Positions 8,835 through 17,490 of a stretch of 64,000 bases of DNA are shown piece after piece. Positions within the stretch are counted from its first letter, which is position 1. Each line of letters starts with the position of its first letter. The DNA comes from Sediminibacterium ginsengisoli (GTDB taxonomy: Bacteria; Bacteroidota; Bacteroidia; Chitinophagales; Chitinophagaceae), in assembly GCF_900167075.1 (NCBI RefSeq), contig NZ_FUWH01000002.1, forward strand, positions 29,005 to 93,004, read 5' to 3'. The position numbers and the translations under genes were made by a program. The notes under the pieces are model-generated. The model ran no database searches and had not been told where the DNA came from. It saw only the letters and a program-made list of their open reading frames with translations.

Positions 8835-8849
8835 AACCAGCAGGCAATT

Positions 8850-9647
8850 ATGTATTCACCGGTTCAGTTAGGATTTAAGTATCTCAGGTATTATATCACC
8901 GCATCCAACGGTAAAGGGCACGGCGTTCATTCACCTTTTGTATTCAGTTTTATTACACAGGTGCTGAACGATCAGCGTCAGTTTTATGCGTATTCGCAGC
9001 TGGAAGCATTACGTAAAGATTTATTGTCCGATCACCGGGAAATAACACTGGAAGATTTCGGTGCCGGTTCGCGTATTAAAAAAGACAATGTAAGAAAGTT
9101 ATCTTCCATTGCAGCCACTTCACTGAAACCGGCCAAATTCAGCCAGCTGCTGTTCCGTATAGCAGATCATTTTAAGCCTTCCGTGATCCTTGAACTGGGA
9201 ACCTCACTGGGTATTACCACTTCTTATCTTGCATCTGCAAATCCCGCAGCCCGGATCACTACGATGGAAGGGGCTTCTGCTGTGGCTGCTGTGGCAAAAA
9301 ATAATTTCAGTAAACTTGGCCTCGGCAACATCAGGGTTGTTGAAGGCAATTTCGATCATACACTTGCAGAAACCTTAACAACCATACCCCTGATCGACCT
9401 CGCTTTTCTCGATGGCAATCATCGTTATGAGCCTACGGTCAGGTACTTCAGGCAAATTCTCCCTCACCTGCAGGAGCACAGCATCGTGATACTAGACGAT
9501 ATTCACTGGAGCGCCGAAATGGAACAGGCCTGGGATGAGGTACGCGGGATGGAAGAAGTGACCCTGAGTATCGACCTCTTTTTTATCGGCATCGTTTTCT
9601 TCAGAAAAGAACAAAAAGAGAAGCAGCATTTCAGCATTCGTTTCTGA
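8850..9647 (+). CDS. Class I SAM-dependent methyltransferase, O-methyltransferase-like
   Basis: The core Rossmann domain occupies about residues 95-250, with the SAM-binding motif ILELGTSLGITTSYLA, an acidic strand end (MEGASA), and LIDLAFLDGNHRYEP and IVILDDIHWS, which resemble the metal- and substrate-site strands of catechol-type O-methyltransferases. The ~95-residue N-terminal part begins with HGVHSPFVF and may cap the active site. The substrate is unknown. It is the last gene of the thyA-folA run. Confidence 0.85.
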   Translation: MYSPVQLGFKYLRYYITASNGKGHGVHSPFVFSFITQVLNDQRQFYAYSQLEALRKDLLSDHREITLEDFGAGSRIKKDNVRKLSSIAATSLKPAKFSQLLFRIADHFKPSVILELGTSLGITTSYLASANPAARITTMEGASAVAAVAKNNFSKLGLGNIRVVEGNFDHTLAETLTTIPLIDLAFLDGNHRYEPTVRYFRQILPHLQEHSIVILDDIHWSAEMEQAWDEVRGMEEVTLSIDLFFIGIVFFRKEQKEKQHFSIRF

Positions 9648-9726
9648 CCCGGATAAGATTTTCGCACGCATATGATCTTTCTTTAACCGCTGGTATATCC
9701 ATCGGTCAGAAATGGCGAAAAAATCT

Positions 9727-9733
9727 TACATTG
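9727..9733 (+). promoter_or_regulatory. -7-like box directly before the transhydrogenase operon
   Basis: TACATTG, the shorter variant of TAnnTTTG, ends 5 bases before ATG 9739. It overlaps the alternative upstream start at 9712, which argues that the frame really begins at 9739. Confidence 0.4.
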
Positions 9734-9738
9734 AAGTC

Positions 9739-10860
9739 ATGATTGTTGGCATACTTAGGGAACCAAACCACGATAAAAGAGTGTCCCTGTTACCCGAACA
9801 GGCGAAGTCACTGATCAAAAACAATACGCGGGTACTGGCAGAAGCGGGGGCAGGCGCAGCGGCGTTTGCAGCAGACGAAGCCTATGTTGCTTCGGGTGTT
9901 GCCATCGCTTCGCGCGATGAGATCCTGCAGCAAAGTGATCTTATACTGGCTATCCAGCCGCTTACAGCAAATGATCTCACTAAACTGAAGTCCGGTACCG
10001 TAGTAATTGGTGTTTACCAGCCCCTGTTTACGGCACCGCTGATGCAGGATTGGGCCCGGGCACAACTCACCACTTTCAGCCTGGATATGATCCCCCGTAC
10101 AACCCGCGCGCAGAGCATGGATGTATTGAGTAGTCAGGCGAATATAGCGGGTTACAGGGCCGTATTGCTGGCCGCAACCTTATATCCACGGTATTTCCCG
10201 ATGTTCATGACCGCAGCAGGAAGTATCACGCCTGCAAGAGTACTGGTACTCGGAGCCGGTGTGGCGGGATTGCAGGCAGTGGCAACGGCAAGAAGGCTGG
10301 GTGCTGTGGTGGAAGTGTCGGATACAAGACCGGCCGTGAAAGAAGAAGTGATGAGTCTCGGTGCCAAATTCATTGAAGTGGAAGGTGCTGCAGATGCTTC
10401 CGGCGCAGGTGGTTATGCGGTTGAGCAATCGGAAGAGTATAAACGCAGGCAGCAGCAGCGGCTTGCTGAATCTGTGGCCAAATCAGATATCATCATCACA
10501 ACAGCGCAGATCCCCGGCAAAAAAGCGCCGCTGCTGATCACCGAAGCCATGCTCGACAGCATGCGCGCAGGCAGTGTGATCATTGATCTTGCAGCATCAA
10601 CAGGCGGAAACGTGGCCGGTACACAGAACGATACAACTGTTTATCATAAAGGGATCTGTATCGTAGGCAACAGCAGCCTGGCATCGGATATGCCTTCGGA
10701 TGCAAGTAAATTATATGGGAAAAATGTGCTCAATTTTATGCAGCTCATCATGGATAAGGAAGGAAACCTGCTGCTGAATTTTGAAGATGATATTGTAAAA
10801 GGAAGTTGTGTTACACATAACGGCGCAGTAGTACATGACCGTGTACTTGGCCTGTTGTAA
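9739..10860 (+). CDS. pntAA: NAD(P) transhydrogenase subunit alpha part 1 (NAD-binding, soluble domain I)
   Basis: Catalytic NAD(H)-binding part of the proton-translocating transhydrogenase, which uses the proton-motive force to reduce NADP+ with NADH. The N-terminus VGILREPNHDKRVSLLPEQ matches the family, as do the alanine-dehydrogenase-like middle (RAQSMDVLSSQANIAGYRA) and the NAD-binding VLVLGAGVAGLQAVATARRLG. RPAVKEEVMSLGAKF and ITTAQIPGKKAPLLI are further signatures. The start chosen is ATG 9739 because conserved sequence begins there and a -7-like box overlaps the earlier ATG at 9712. The alpha subunit is split: the membrane part is the next gene. Confidence 0.95.
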   Translation: MIVGILREPNHDKRVSLLPEQAKSLIKNNTRVLAEAGAGAAAFAADEAYVASGVAIASRDEILQQSDLILAIQPLTANDLTKLKSGTVVIGVYQPLFTAPLMQDWARAQLTTFSLDMIPRTTRAQSMDVLSSQANIAGYRAVLLAATLYPRYFPMFMTAAGSITPARVLVLGAGVAGLQAVATARRLGAVVEVSDTRPAVKEEVMSLGAKFIEVEGAADASGAGGYAVEQSEEYKRRQQQRLAESVAKSDIIITTAQIPGKKAPLLITEAMLDSMRAGSVIIDLAASTGGNVAGTQNDTTVYHKGICIVGNSSLASDMPSDASKLYGKNVLNFMQLIMDKEGNLLLNFEDDIVKGSCVTHNGAVVHDRVLGLL

Positions 10861-10880
10861 AAAGTGATAAAGTAAAAAAT

Positions 10881-11192
10881 ATGGAAACAATGCTCAGCTG
10901 GATACATGCAAACATTGAGATCATCTACATCGTGATCCTCTCCGTTTTCCTCGGGATAGAAGTGATCGGCCGCGTGCCCAGCGTATTGCATACGCCTTTA
11001 ATGAGCGGTGCCAATGCCATTCACGGAGTAGTGATTATCGGTGCCATCATTGTTATGGGAAGGGTAGAAGCTGATAATTACGCAGCGCTGATTGTAGGGT
11101 TTCTGGCAGTGATCCTGGGAACGCTGAATGTGGTAGGCGGTTTCATGGTAACCGACAGGATGCTCGAAATGTTCAAAAAGAAAAAAGCCTGA
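10881..11192 (+). CDS. pntAB: NAD(P) transhydrogenase subunit alpha part 2 (membrane domain)
   Basis: Small three-helix membrane part of the alpha subunit, 103 residues. Hydrophobic helices lie at about 13-31, 46-64 and 69-90, and the conserved stretch RVPSVLHTPLMSGANAIHG is clearly present. Together with PntB it forms the proton channel. It lies 20 bases after pntAA and 37 bases before pntB. Confidence 0.95.
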   Translation: METMLSWIHANIEIIYIVILSVFLGIEVIGRVPSVLHTPLMSGANAIHGVVIIGAIIVMGRVEADNYAALIVGFLAVILGTLNVVGGFMVTDRMLEMFKKKKA

Positions 11193-11229
11193 TCATCTTT
11201 CATCAACGCAACGATTCAAAAAAAGCTTT

Positions 11230-12663
11230 ATGGGTTTAAGTCTCCTTACAGTTATTTACCTGCTCGGATCTGTTACATTCATTGTAGGATTGAAAATGCT
11301 CTCACATCCGGAAACTGCCCGCAAAGGGAATCTGCTGGCAGCTGCAGGCATGACAATAGCCATCTTCGGCACTATTTTCCTGTATGAAGAAGATGGTGTA
11401 AAACTCCATAATTACGCCTGGATCTTCGGCGGACTTGCCATCGGTACCATTACGGGTCTGATGGCCGCGAAGAAAGTAAAGATGACGGCGATGCCAGAAA
11501 TGGTAAGCCTTTTCAATGGAATGGGCGGTGCCTGTGCCATGTTGATATCTGTTGTGGAATTCGATCATATTTACCAGGTACATAAAGCAACGGAAAGCAT
11601 GTCGCTTTCTGCAGCTGTTCCGTTCGGTCATTACCTTACCATTATAGCGGGCGCTATCATTGGCAGTATTTCCTTTGCCGGCAGCGTGGTTGCCTGGGGT
11701 AAACTCAACGGCAGGATCAAAGACTTCTCTTTCCGCGGTCAGCATATATTCAATCTTATCTTATTTGCAGCAATACTGATGGCGGCTTTCTTTTTAACCT
11801 ACCCGTCGGATGTACAGCATGCACGTATGCCGTTTTATATTACGGTAGGACTGGCACTGCTCTACGGAATTTTCTTTGTGTTGCCCATTGGCGGTGCCGA
11901 TATGCCGGTGGTGATCTCCCTGCTGAACTCTTTTACCGGGGTTGCGGCAGCCTGTGGTGGCTTCCTGTACAACAACCAGGTAATGCTTACCGGTGGTATT
12001 CTGGTAGGAGCTGCCGGAACCCTGCTCACGATACTGATGTGTAAGGCGATGAACCGCAGCCTGGTGAATGTGCTTGTAGGTTCATTCGGTGGTAAGGCAG
12101 GTGCTGCTTCAGCTTCGGGAGGAAGCCAGGGAAGCTACAAAGAGATCAGTATATCAGACGCGGCTGTCTGCATGGCTTATGCCAATAAAGTGATCATTGT
12201 GCCGGGTTACGGACTCGCCGTTGCGCAGGCACAGCACGTTTGTCATGAACTGGAGAAGCTGCTGGAAGAAAAAGGAGTTACGGTTGCTTATGCTATCCAC
12301 CCGGTAGCGGGAAGAATGCCCGGACATATGAACGTATTACTGGCCGAATCGGACGTCAGTTATGATAAACTGATGGAGATGGAGCAGGCCAACGACGAGT
12401 TCAAAACAACCGATGTAGTGCTGGTGCTGGGCGCCAATGATGTTGTGAATCCTGCAGCCAAAACCGATCCGGCTTCGCCTATCTATGGTATGCCGGTGCT
12501 GGAAGTGGAACAGGCCAAAACCATTATCGTGAACAAACGCAGCATGAAGCCCGGTTATGCAGGTATTGAAAATGAACTTTTCTTTCATCCGCGTACATCC
12601 ATGCTGTTCGGTGATGCAAAAGCAGCATTGCAGAAACTGGTTACAGAGATCAAAAATATATAG
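11230..12663 (+). CDS. pntB: NAD(P) transhydrogenase subunit beta
   Basis: Membrane domain II (about residues 1-275, eight or more hydrophobic helices) followed by the NADP(H)-binding domain III. Domain III shows VIIVPGYGLAVAQAQH, HPVAGRMPGHMNVLLAE, VLVLGANDVVNPAA and VNKRSMKPGYAGIENELF, all diagnostic. Length (477) is normal. It completes the three-gene pntAA-pntAB-pntB operon, the usual arrangement where the alpha subunit is split. Confidence 0.96.
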   Translation: MGLSLLTVIYLLGSVTFIVGLKMLSHPETARKGNLLAAAGMTIAIFGTIFLYEEDGVKLHNYAWIFGGLAIGTITGLMAAKKVKMTAMPEMVSLFNGMGGACAMLISVVEFDHIYQVHKATESMSLSAAVPFGHYLTIIAGAIIGSISFAGSVVAWGKLNGRIKDFSFRGQHIFNLILFAAILMAAFFLTYPSDVQHARMPFYITVGLALLYGIFFVLPIGGADMPVVISLLNSFTGVAAACGGFLYNNQVMLTGGILVGAAGTLLTILMCKAMNRSLVNVLVGSFGGKAGAASASGGSQGSYKEISISDAAVCMAYANKVIIVPGYGLAVAQAQHVCHELEKLLEEKGVTVAYAIHPVAGRMPGHMNVLLAESDVSYDKLMEMEQANDEFKTTDVVLVLGANDVVNPAAKTDPASPIYGMPVLEVEQAKTIIVNKRSMKPGYAGIENELFFHPRTSMLFGDAKAALQKLVTEIKNI

Positions 12664-12688
12664 CCGGTCCGGGCTTTTGATTCCGGCG

Positions 12689-12696
12689 TATCTTTG
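12689..12696 (+). promoter_or_regulatory. -7 promoter element of the rRNA methylase gene
   Basis: TATCTTTG followed by C, an exact TAnnTTTG match 12 bases before TTG 12709. It overlaps another in-frame TTG (12694), which therefore cannot be the start if the promoter is real. Confidence 0.55.
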
Positions 12697-12708
12697 CATA
12701 AAAAAAGA

Positions 12709-14052
12709 TTGATCCCTTCCTCTCTTTTACAATCGCTGGAAAGTATGCCGGGTTTCAGTCGTGCCGACTTTGAAGCTGTGCATGCTTCAGGAGTGCAGGT
12801 AACTTCTGTGCGGCTCAATCCGGCCAAACAACCCGATACTTTTTCACTCCCTTTTTCCGGCCAGGTACCCTGGTGCAGGGATGGGAGATATTTGTCTGAA
12901 CGACCTTCTTTCACATTCGACCCCATATTTCATGCCGGTGCTTACTATGTACAGGAAGCCAGCAGTATGTTCCTCTGGCATGCACTGCAGGCAACCATAA
13001 CAGAACCGGCAGGAATGAAAGTGCTGGATCTCTGTGCGGCACCCGGCGGAAAAAGCACACTGGCCGCTACATATTTTGAAAAGGGACTGGTGGTTTCCAA
13101 TGAAGTGATCCGTGCGAGGGCTGCTGTTCTGGCTGAGAACACGGCTAAATGGGGAACAGGAAATATCATTGTAACCAACAACGACCCGGCGCATTTTCAA
13201 CCTTTCGGAGATTATTTCGATGCGATGATCATAGACGCTCCGTGCAGCGGCAGCGGCCTGTTCAGGAAAGACCCTGATGCAGTAACCGAATGGAGTGAAG
13301 GCAATGTTGAACTCTGCAGCCAGCGTCAGCAGCGGATACTGGCAGACAGTCTTCCTGCATTGAAAGAAGGCGGTATGTTATACTACTCCACCTGTTCGTA
13401 TTCGCAGGCAGAGAACGAGGATATAGCCGACTGGCTGATCCGCGAAATGGATATGGAATCGGTGGAAATACCAGTAGAAGAATGGGGCATCATAACCACA
13501 AGATCGGAGCAGGGCGCGTACGGCTATCGGTTTTACCCGCACCGTCTGAACGGGGAAGGCTTTTTCATGGCCGTATTCCGTAAAAAAGGGGCCGGTAGTT
13601 CCGGGCGGCTCAAAGAACAGCAGCTTGTACTTCCCGGAAAGCAGGAAATGCAGCAACTGGCAGATTTTATGCCTTTACCGGCTGGTTATGCTTATTTCAA
13701 ACAGGCAGAAAGCATCCGTGCAATACCTGAACAATGGCTGACCGATCTGAAAATGCTGGCAGCAAGACTTTATATCAGGCGCGCAGGTACAGAAATCGGC
13801 AGTATCAAGGGAAAGGATGTGATTCCGGCGCATGAATTGGCATTAAGTTTGTTCCCTCTGGGGCATTTTCCGGCGCTGAACCTTCAAAAAGAGGATGCAT
13901 TGCAATATCTTCGGCGCAAAGAGTTCAGTGCGGAAGGCGTAAAAGGCTGGAACCTGATACGCTGTGAAGGATTGCCACTGGGTTGGGTGAAAGTGTTACC
14001 GAACAGGGTAAACAACTATTATCCCGCCGAATGGCGTATTTTGAAAAACTAA
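12709..14052 (+). CDS. RsmF/NOL1/NOP2/Sun-family RNA (cytosine-C5)-methyltransferase
   Basis: SAM-dependent m5C methylase of rRNA (YebU/RsmF-like). The SAM site is LDLCAAPGGKSTLAA. Motif IV IIDAPCSGSGLFRKDP and motif VI YYSTCSYS carry the two Cys residues (about 179 and 229) that release and attack the base in this family. The C-terminal ~170 residues match the extra domain of RsmF-like proteins, ending in GLPLGWVKVLPNRVNNYYP. No ATG precedes the conserved region. TTG 12709 is preferred over TTG 12694, which lies in the -7 box. The exact target nucleotide cannot be assigned. Confidence 0.88.
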   Translation: MIPSSLLQSLESMPGFSRADFEAVHASGVQVTSVRLNPAKQPDTFSLPFSGQVPWCRDGRYLSERPSFTFDPIFHAGAYYVQEASSMFLWHALQATITEPAGMKVLDLCAAPGGKSTLAATYFEKGLVVSNEVIRARAAVLAENTAKWGTGNIIVTNNDPAHFQPFGDYFDAMIIDAPCSGSGLFRKDPDAVTEWSEGNVELCSQRQQRILADSLPALKEGGMLYYSTCSYSQAENEDIADWLIREMDMESVEIPVEEWGIITTRSEQGAYGYRFYPHRLNGEGFFMAVFRKKGAGSSGRLKEQQLVLPGKQEMQQLADFMPLPAGYAYFKQAESIRAIPEQWLTDLKMLAARLYIRRAGTEIGSIKGKDVIPAHELALSLFPLGHFPALNLQKEDALQYLRRKEFSAEGVKGWNLIRCEGLPLGWVKVLPNRVNNYYPAEWRILKN

Positions 14053-14078
14053 AATTGCAGATTGCAACTCCCAAGAAT

Positions 14079-15104
14079 ATGAAGAAATATTTTCTGATCA
14101 TCGCTTCACTTTTTACCATAGCCTTATCCGCACAGGATAAACAGGTGATCAAGGGAACACCGCCAACACAGTATATTGAACATAAAGTAAAAGACGGGGA
14201 AACATTAGGTTCTATCGGCAGAAAATATGGTAAAACTGTAGCCCAGATTGCCAAAGCCAATAAAATCAAAACTTCGGGACTTCTTAAAAAAGGTGCGGTC
14301 CTTAAAATACCCGTTACAGCCAAAAACTTAAGCACACAACCTGCTACCAATACCACATCATCTGCTTCCGGTACTGCTATTTATCATAAAGTGGCGAAAG
14401 GAGAGAACCTGTACAAGATCAGCCAGGCTTATCATAAAGTAGATGTGAAACTCCTCCGTGAATGGAATGGGCTCAAAAATGATGTGGTAAAAGTGGGGCA
14501 GCAACTCATTGTTGGTTATATCAAATCCAACGATAATGTCTCTGCCGTAAAATCAGCCCCGGCACAGGAACCGGTAATCATCCAGCAGGCACCGGTAACT
14601 GCGGAAGCAACTCCGGTTAGTACAGCTCCTGCTAAAAAAGAAGAAATACCTGCTGTAAAAGAAAAAGAACCGGCAGCCACCACAACACCGGTAACACCGG
14701 TTGCGGCTCCAAAAACCATTGCACCTGAGCCTGTAGCCAAAACAGCCCCTGCAGATGAATATGCTTATACACCTCAGCAGGGCGATGAAGGCTATTTTGC
14801 TATCCCATATGCAAAAAAAGAGGCAAACGCCACACAGCAATTCAGGAGCGGAGATGCGGCTACATTCAAAACCATCAGTGGCTGGTCGGATAGAAAATTC
14901 TATGTGCTGATCAATGATGTAGCACCCGGAACTATTGTACGTATTACCGGAACGAACAATAAAAGCATCTGCGCCAAAGTACTTTCTTCACTGGTAGAAA
15001 CCAAAGGCGGAACAGGATTGCTGCTGCGTATGAGCAATTCTGCTGCTGCAGCATTGGGGATGTCTGATACACGCTTCCCGGTTTCCGTTACTTTTTTTGA
15101 ATAA
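14079..15104 (+). CDS. Secreted LysM-repeat protein with a C-terminal RlpA-like barrel domain
   Basis: A signal peptide (MKKYFLIIASLFTIALSAQ) starts at ATG 14079; the open frame continues upstream into the preceding gene but has no conserved content there. Two LysM modules follow, about residues 29-75 (VKDGETLGSIGRKYG) and 100-147 (VAKGENLYKISQAY), so it should bind peptidoglycan. A Pro/Ala/Thr-rich linker spans about 150-235. The last ~85 residues (WSDRKFYVLINDVAPGT to the end) look like the double-psi beta barrel found in many Bacteroidota LysM proteins. The Asp/His pair of lytic transglycosylases is not evident, so a structural role is more likely. It lies 26 bases after the rRNA methylase. 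Confidence 0.85.
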   Translation: MKKYFLIIASLFTIALSAQDKQVIKGTPPTQYIEHKVKDGETLGSIGRKYGKTVAQIAKANKIKTSGLLKKGAVLKIPVTAKNLSTQPATNTTSSASGTAIYHKVAKGENLYKISQAYHKVDVKLLREWNGLKNDVVKVGQQLIVGYIKSNDNVSAVKSAPAQEPVIIQQAPVTAEATPVSTAPAKKEEIPAVKEKEPAATTTPVTPVAAPKTIAPEPVAKTAPADEYAYTPQQGDEGYFAIPYAKKEANATQQFRSGDAATFKTISGWSDRKFYVLINDVAPGTIVRITGTNNKSICAKVLSSLVETKGGTGLLLRMSNSAAAALGMSDTRFPVSVTFFE

Positions 15105-15119
15105 CCAGGTTCTATTGTT

Positions 15120-15821
15120 ATGAAGCAGGTCTCAGCACGTTTTTGTGTCCCATTCTTTTATTTATTCCTCTTATCTTTTAATGCTGTTGCGCAGGATGAG
15201 ATCAGTCCGGCCGAATTCAGCAAAAAAATGACTGTGTCCGGTATACAACTGCTGGATGTACGTACGGCGGCTGAATTTAAATCCGGTCATTTACAGCATG
15301 CATTACAGGCGGACTGGCTTCGGAAAGATGAGTTTACAGAAAGAACAAAATACCTCGACAAACAGAAACCTCTGCTCATTTACTGTGCATCGGGCATCCG
15401 CAGTGCACAGGCTGCCAAAATGTTGCGGGAGCAGGGGTTTACAAATGTTCAGAACCTGGAAGGCGGCCTGGTTGCCTGGAAATTGGCTGGCAATAAGGTA
15501 GAAACTTCCGATAATATTCTACAGCTCAGCCTGGAAACATATAAGCAAAGCATCCCTGCGCAAGGCCTGGTGCTGGTAGAATTTGGTGCCGACTGGTGCC
15601 CGCCCTGCCAGGCCATGCTGCCTGTGCTGGACAAACTAGGAAAAGATCTGAAAGGAAAATACACTCCTGTTCGTATAGATGGTGGCGTACATACAGACCT
15701 GATGAAAGCGCTCAACGTTCCTGCAATTCCTTTTTTTATCGTGTATAAAAACGGGAAAGAAACCTGGCGTAAACAGGGTGTGGTGACATACGAAGACCTG
15801 AAAGCGCAATTAATGAACTGA
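15120..15821 (+). CDS. Periplasmic rhodanese-thioredoxin fusion protein
   Basis: A signal peptide (about 1-25, ending AVAQ) is followed by a rhodanese domain (about 28-125; LLDVRTAAEF, active-site Cys89 in CASGIRS) and a thioredoxin domain (about 130-233) with the redox motif WCPPC (C160, C163) and the cis-Pro loop VPAIPFF. Joining a sulfurtransferase to a thiol-disulfide module suggests transfer or reduction of persulfide sulfur in the periplasm; this is inferred from the architecture. It lies 15 bases after the LysM gene and converges with fmt, 7 bases away. Confidence 0.88.
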   Translation: MKQVSARFCVPFFYLFLLSFNAVAQDEISPAEFSKKMTVSGIQLLDVRTAAEFKSGHLQHALQADWLRKDEFTERTKYLDKQKPLLIYCASGIRSAQAAKMLREQGFTNVQNLEGGLVAWKLAGNKVETSDNILQLSLETYKQSIPAQGLVLVEFGADWCPPCQAMLPVLDKLGKDLKGKYTPVRIDGGVHTDLMKALNVPAIPFFIVYKNGKETWRKQGVVTYEDLKAQLMN

Positions 15822-15828
15822 TGTTGTA

Positions 15829-16782
15829 CTATTTTCCGCCTAATCGGTAGCCGCGGAGAAAATCTGCAACCAGCATTCTTTTTTTGCCTTCCAGCTGCAT
15901 ATCCAGGATATGGATATAACCATCCGCGCACGCAAATTTCAGAAAGCTTTTCCCATCACTATTTACTGTACCGGGCGTATCATGGTGCGAAACGATCTCT
16001 TTGGCACATGCGAATACCTTCAGGATCTTTCCATCCAGCGAACTGAGCGCGCCTGGAAAAGGGGCCAGGCCACGCACCAGGTTGTAAATATGTTCTGCAG
16101 GCAGATCCCATTGAATACGGCAGGTTTCCGTAAATAGCTTGGGTGCATGTTTCAGTCCGCCTGCAGGTGCCTGCTGCGGATGATCCTGCAATGTGCCTTC
16201 AGCGAGCTGCTGTATTGTTTTTACGAGCAACGATGCGCCGATGGTTTTCATCCGGTCGTGCACATCGCCGGCAGTATCATCCGGTCCGATCGGAAAACTT
16301 TCCTGTAATAAAATGTTACCCGTATCGATCTCGTGCTGCAGTTTAAAAGTGGTCACACCTGTTTCCTTTTCCCCGTTGATCACCGCCCAGTTGATCGGTG
16401 CAGCACCACGGTATTGTGGTAACAGGGAACCATGCAGGTTGATGGTACCGAGGCGGGGCATGTTCCAGACCATTTCCGGAAGCATGCGGAATGCCACTAC
16501 TACCTGTACATCAGCCTTCAGCGTTTCCAGTTCTGCGATAAAACCCGGGTCGCGGAGTTTTTCAGGCTGGAGCAGATGAAGCCCCTGTTCTGCCGCGTAC
16601 TTCTTTACCGCACTTTCCGACAGTTTCAGTCCGCGCCCGGCAGGCTTGTCCGGAGCCGTAACCACTGCCACCACATTACCGCCCGCTTTAACAAGCGCAT
16701 CCAGCGATGCCACTGCAAATTCGGGCGTACCCATGAATATGATCCTTAACTGCTGTAATGAAGAAATTGTACCGCTTATCAT
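15829..16782 (-). CDS. fmt: Methionyl-tRNA formyltransferase
   Basis: Formylates Met-tRNA(fMet) for translation initiation. It has the N-terminal GART-type domain (RIIFMGTPEFAVASLDAL, HGSLLPQYRGAAPINWAVI with the catalytic Asn/His region, and GVTTFKLQHEIDTGNIL) and the ~100-residue C-terminal tRNA-binding barrel. The start is ATG 16782, giving 317 residues. An open frame extends upstream to 16860 but runs through a perfect -7 box that ends 4 bases before this ATG. The usual partner def (peptide deformylase) is not adjacent. Confidence 0.95.
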   Translation of the reverse strand: MISGTISSLQQLRIIFMGTPEFAVASLDALVKAGGNVVAVVTAPDKPAGRGLKLSESAVKKYAAEQGLHLLQPEKLRDPGFIAELETLKADVQVVVAFRMLPEMVWNMPRLGTINLHGSLLPQYRGAAPINWAVINGEKETGVTTFKLQHEIDTGNILLQESFPIGPDDTAGDVHDRMKTIGASLLVKTIQQLAEGTLQDHPQQAPAGGLKHAPKLFTETCRIQWDLPAEHIYNLVRGLAPFPGALSSLDGKILKVFACAKEIVSHHDTPGTVNSDGKSFLKFACADGYIHILDMQLEGKKRMLVADFLRGYRLGGK

Positions 16783-16786
16783 GCTG

Positions 16787-16794
16787 CAAATGTA
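16787..16794 (-). promoter_or_regulatory. -7 promoter element of fmt, 4 bases before the ATG
   Basis: TACATTTG followed by C on the minus strand, an exact TAnnTTTG match. The spacing to ATG 16782 leaves no room for a leader, so a leaderless transcript is expected. Confidence 0.6.
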
Positions 16795-16897
16795 AAACAC
16801 TGTACTCCTGCAGCGGTTAATTGCGTAAAATAATCCCCGTAAAAAGGGCTGATGCCGCAATACGCCAAAAAAACTCCCGGCACTGCATTTTAGGTTG

Positions 16898-16905
16898 TAC
16901 TTTTG
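16898..16905 (+). promoter_or_regulatory. -7 promoter element of the FKBP gene
   Basis: TACTTTTG, an exact TAnnTTTG match 32 bases before ATG 16938. Confidence 0.5.
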
Positions 16906-16937
16906 GCGGAAAGATTTTCTGATTATAATAGTAAAAC

Positions 16938-17393
16938 ATGCAACAAGTTAAAAAAGGTGATACTGTTAAAGTACATTATCACGGTAAACTGGAAGACGGC
17001 AGTACTTTCGATTCTTCAGCAGGCCGCGAACCACTGGAGTTTGAAGTAGGTGGCGGAATGGTGATCCCGGGTTTTGATAATGGCGTTACCGGTATGGCCA
17101 TCGGGGAAAAGAAAACAATCCATATCCCTGCAGACGAGGCCTATGGCCCCAAGCAGGATGAACTGATCATGGAATTCCCTAAAGATCGTTTTCCCCAGGA
17201 TATGACCCCGGAAGTTGGTATGCAACTGGCTATGAACAATGGTGCAGGACAGCAATTACCGGTAACTATCACTGAAGTAAAGGAAGATGTGGTAGTGCTT
17301 GATGCCAACCATCCGCTCGCAGGCAAAGACCTGATCTTCGACCTGGAACTGGTTGCTATCGATGGCGGCAGTCCGCTGATCATTATGCCTTAA
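16938..17393 (+). CDS. FKBP-type peptidyl-prolyl isomerase, SlyD-like
   Basis: Cytosolic proline isomerase and chaperone; there is no signal peptide. The FKBP core is clear (VKVHYHGKLEDGSTFDSS, PLEFEVGGGMVIPGFDNGV, IHIPADEAYGP). About 60 residues are inserted in the flap (about 70-125), the IF-domain arrangement of SlyD, followed by NHPLAGKDLIFDLELV. The His/Cys-rich metal-binding tail of E. coli SlyD is absent: the protein stops at residue 151 after GGSPLIIMP. It is a single gene between its own promoter and a strong terminator. Confidence 0.93.
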   Translation: MQQVKKGDTVKVHYHGKLEDGSTFDSSAGREPLEFEVGGGMVIPGFDNGVTGMAIGEKKTIHIPADEAYGPKQDELIMEFPKDRFPQDMTPEVGMQLAMNNGAGQQLPVTITEVKEDVVVLDANHPLAGKDLIFDLELVAIDGGSPLIIMP

Positions 17394-17416
17394 TCATTTG
17401 TCAGCATAAATGTAAG

Positions 17417-17457
17417 AGCGCTCACCTGTTATATACGAGTGAGCGCTTTGCTTTTTT
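17417..17457 (+). terminator. Rho-independent terminator after the FKBP gene
   Basis: A perfect 9-bp stem AGCGCTCAC/GTGAGCGCT (17417-17425, 17439-17447) with a 13-base loop is followed by TTGCTTTTTT. Confidence 0.9.
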
Positions 17458-17490
17458 CAAATACCCTAACTTGCCGCTCAAAGCAAGTAT

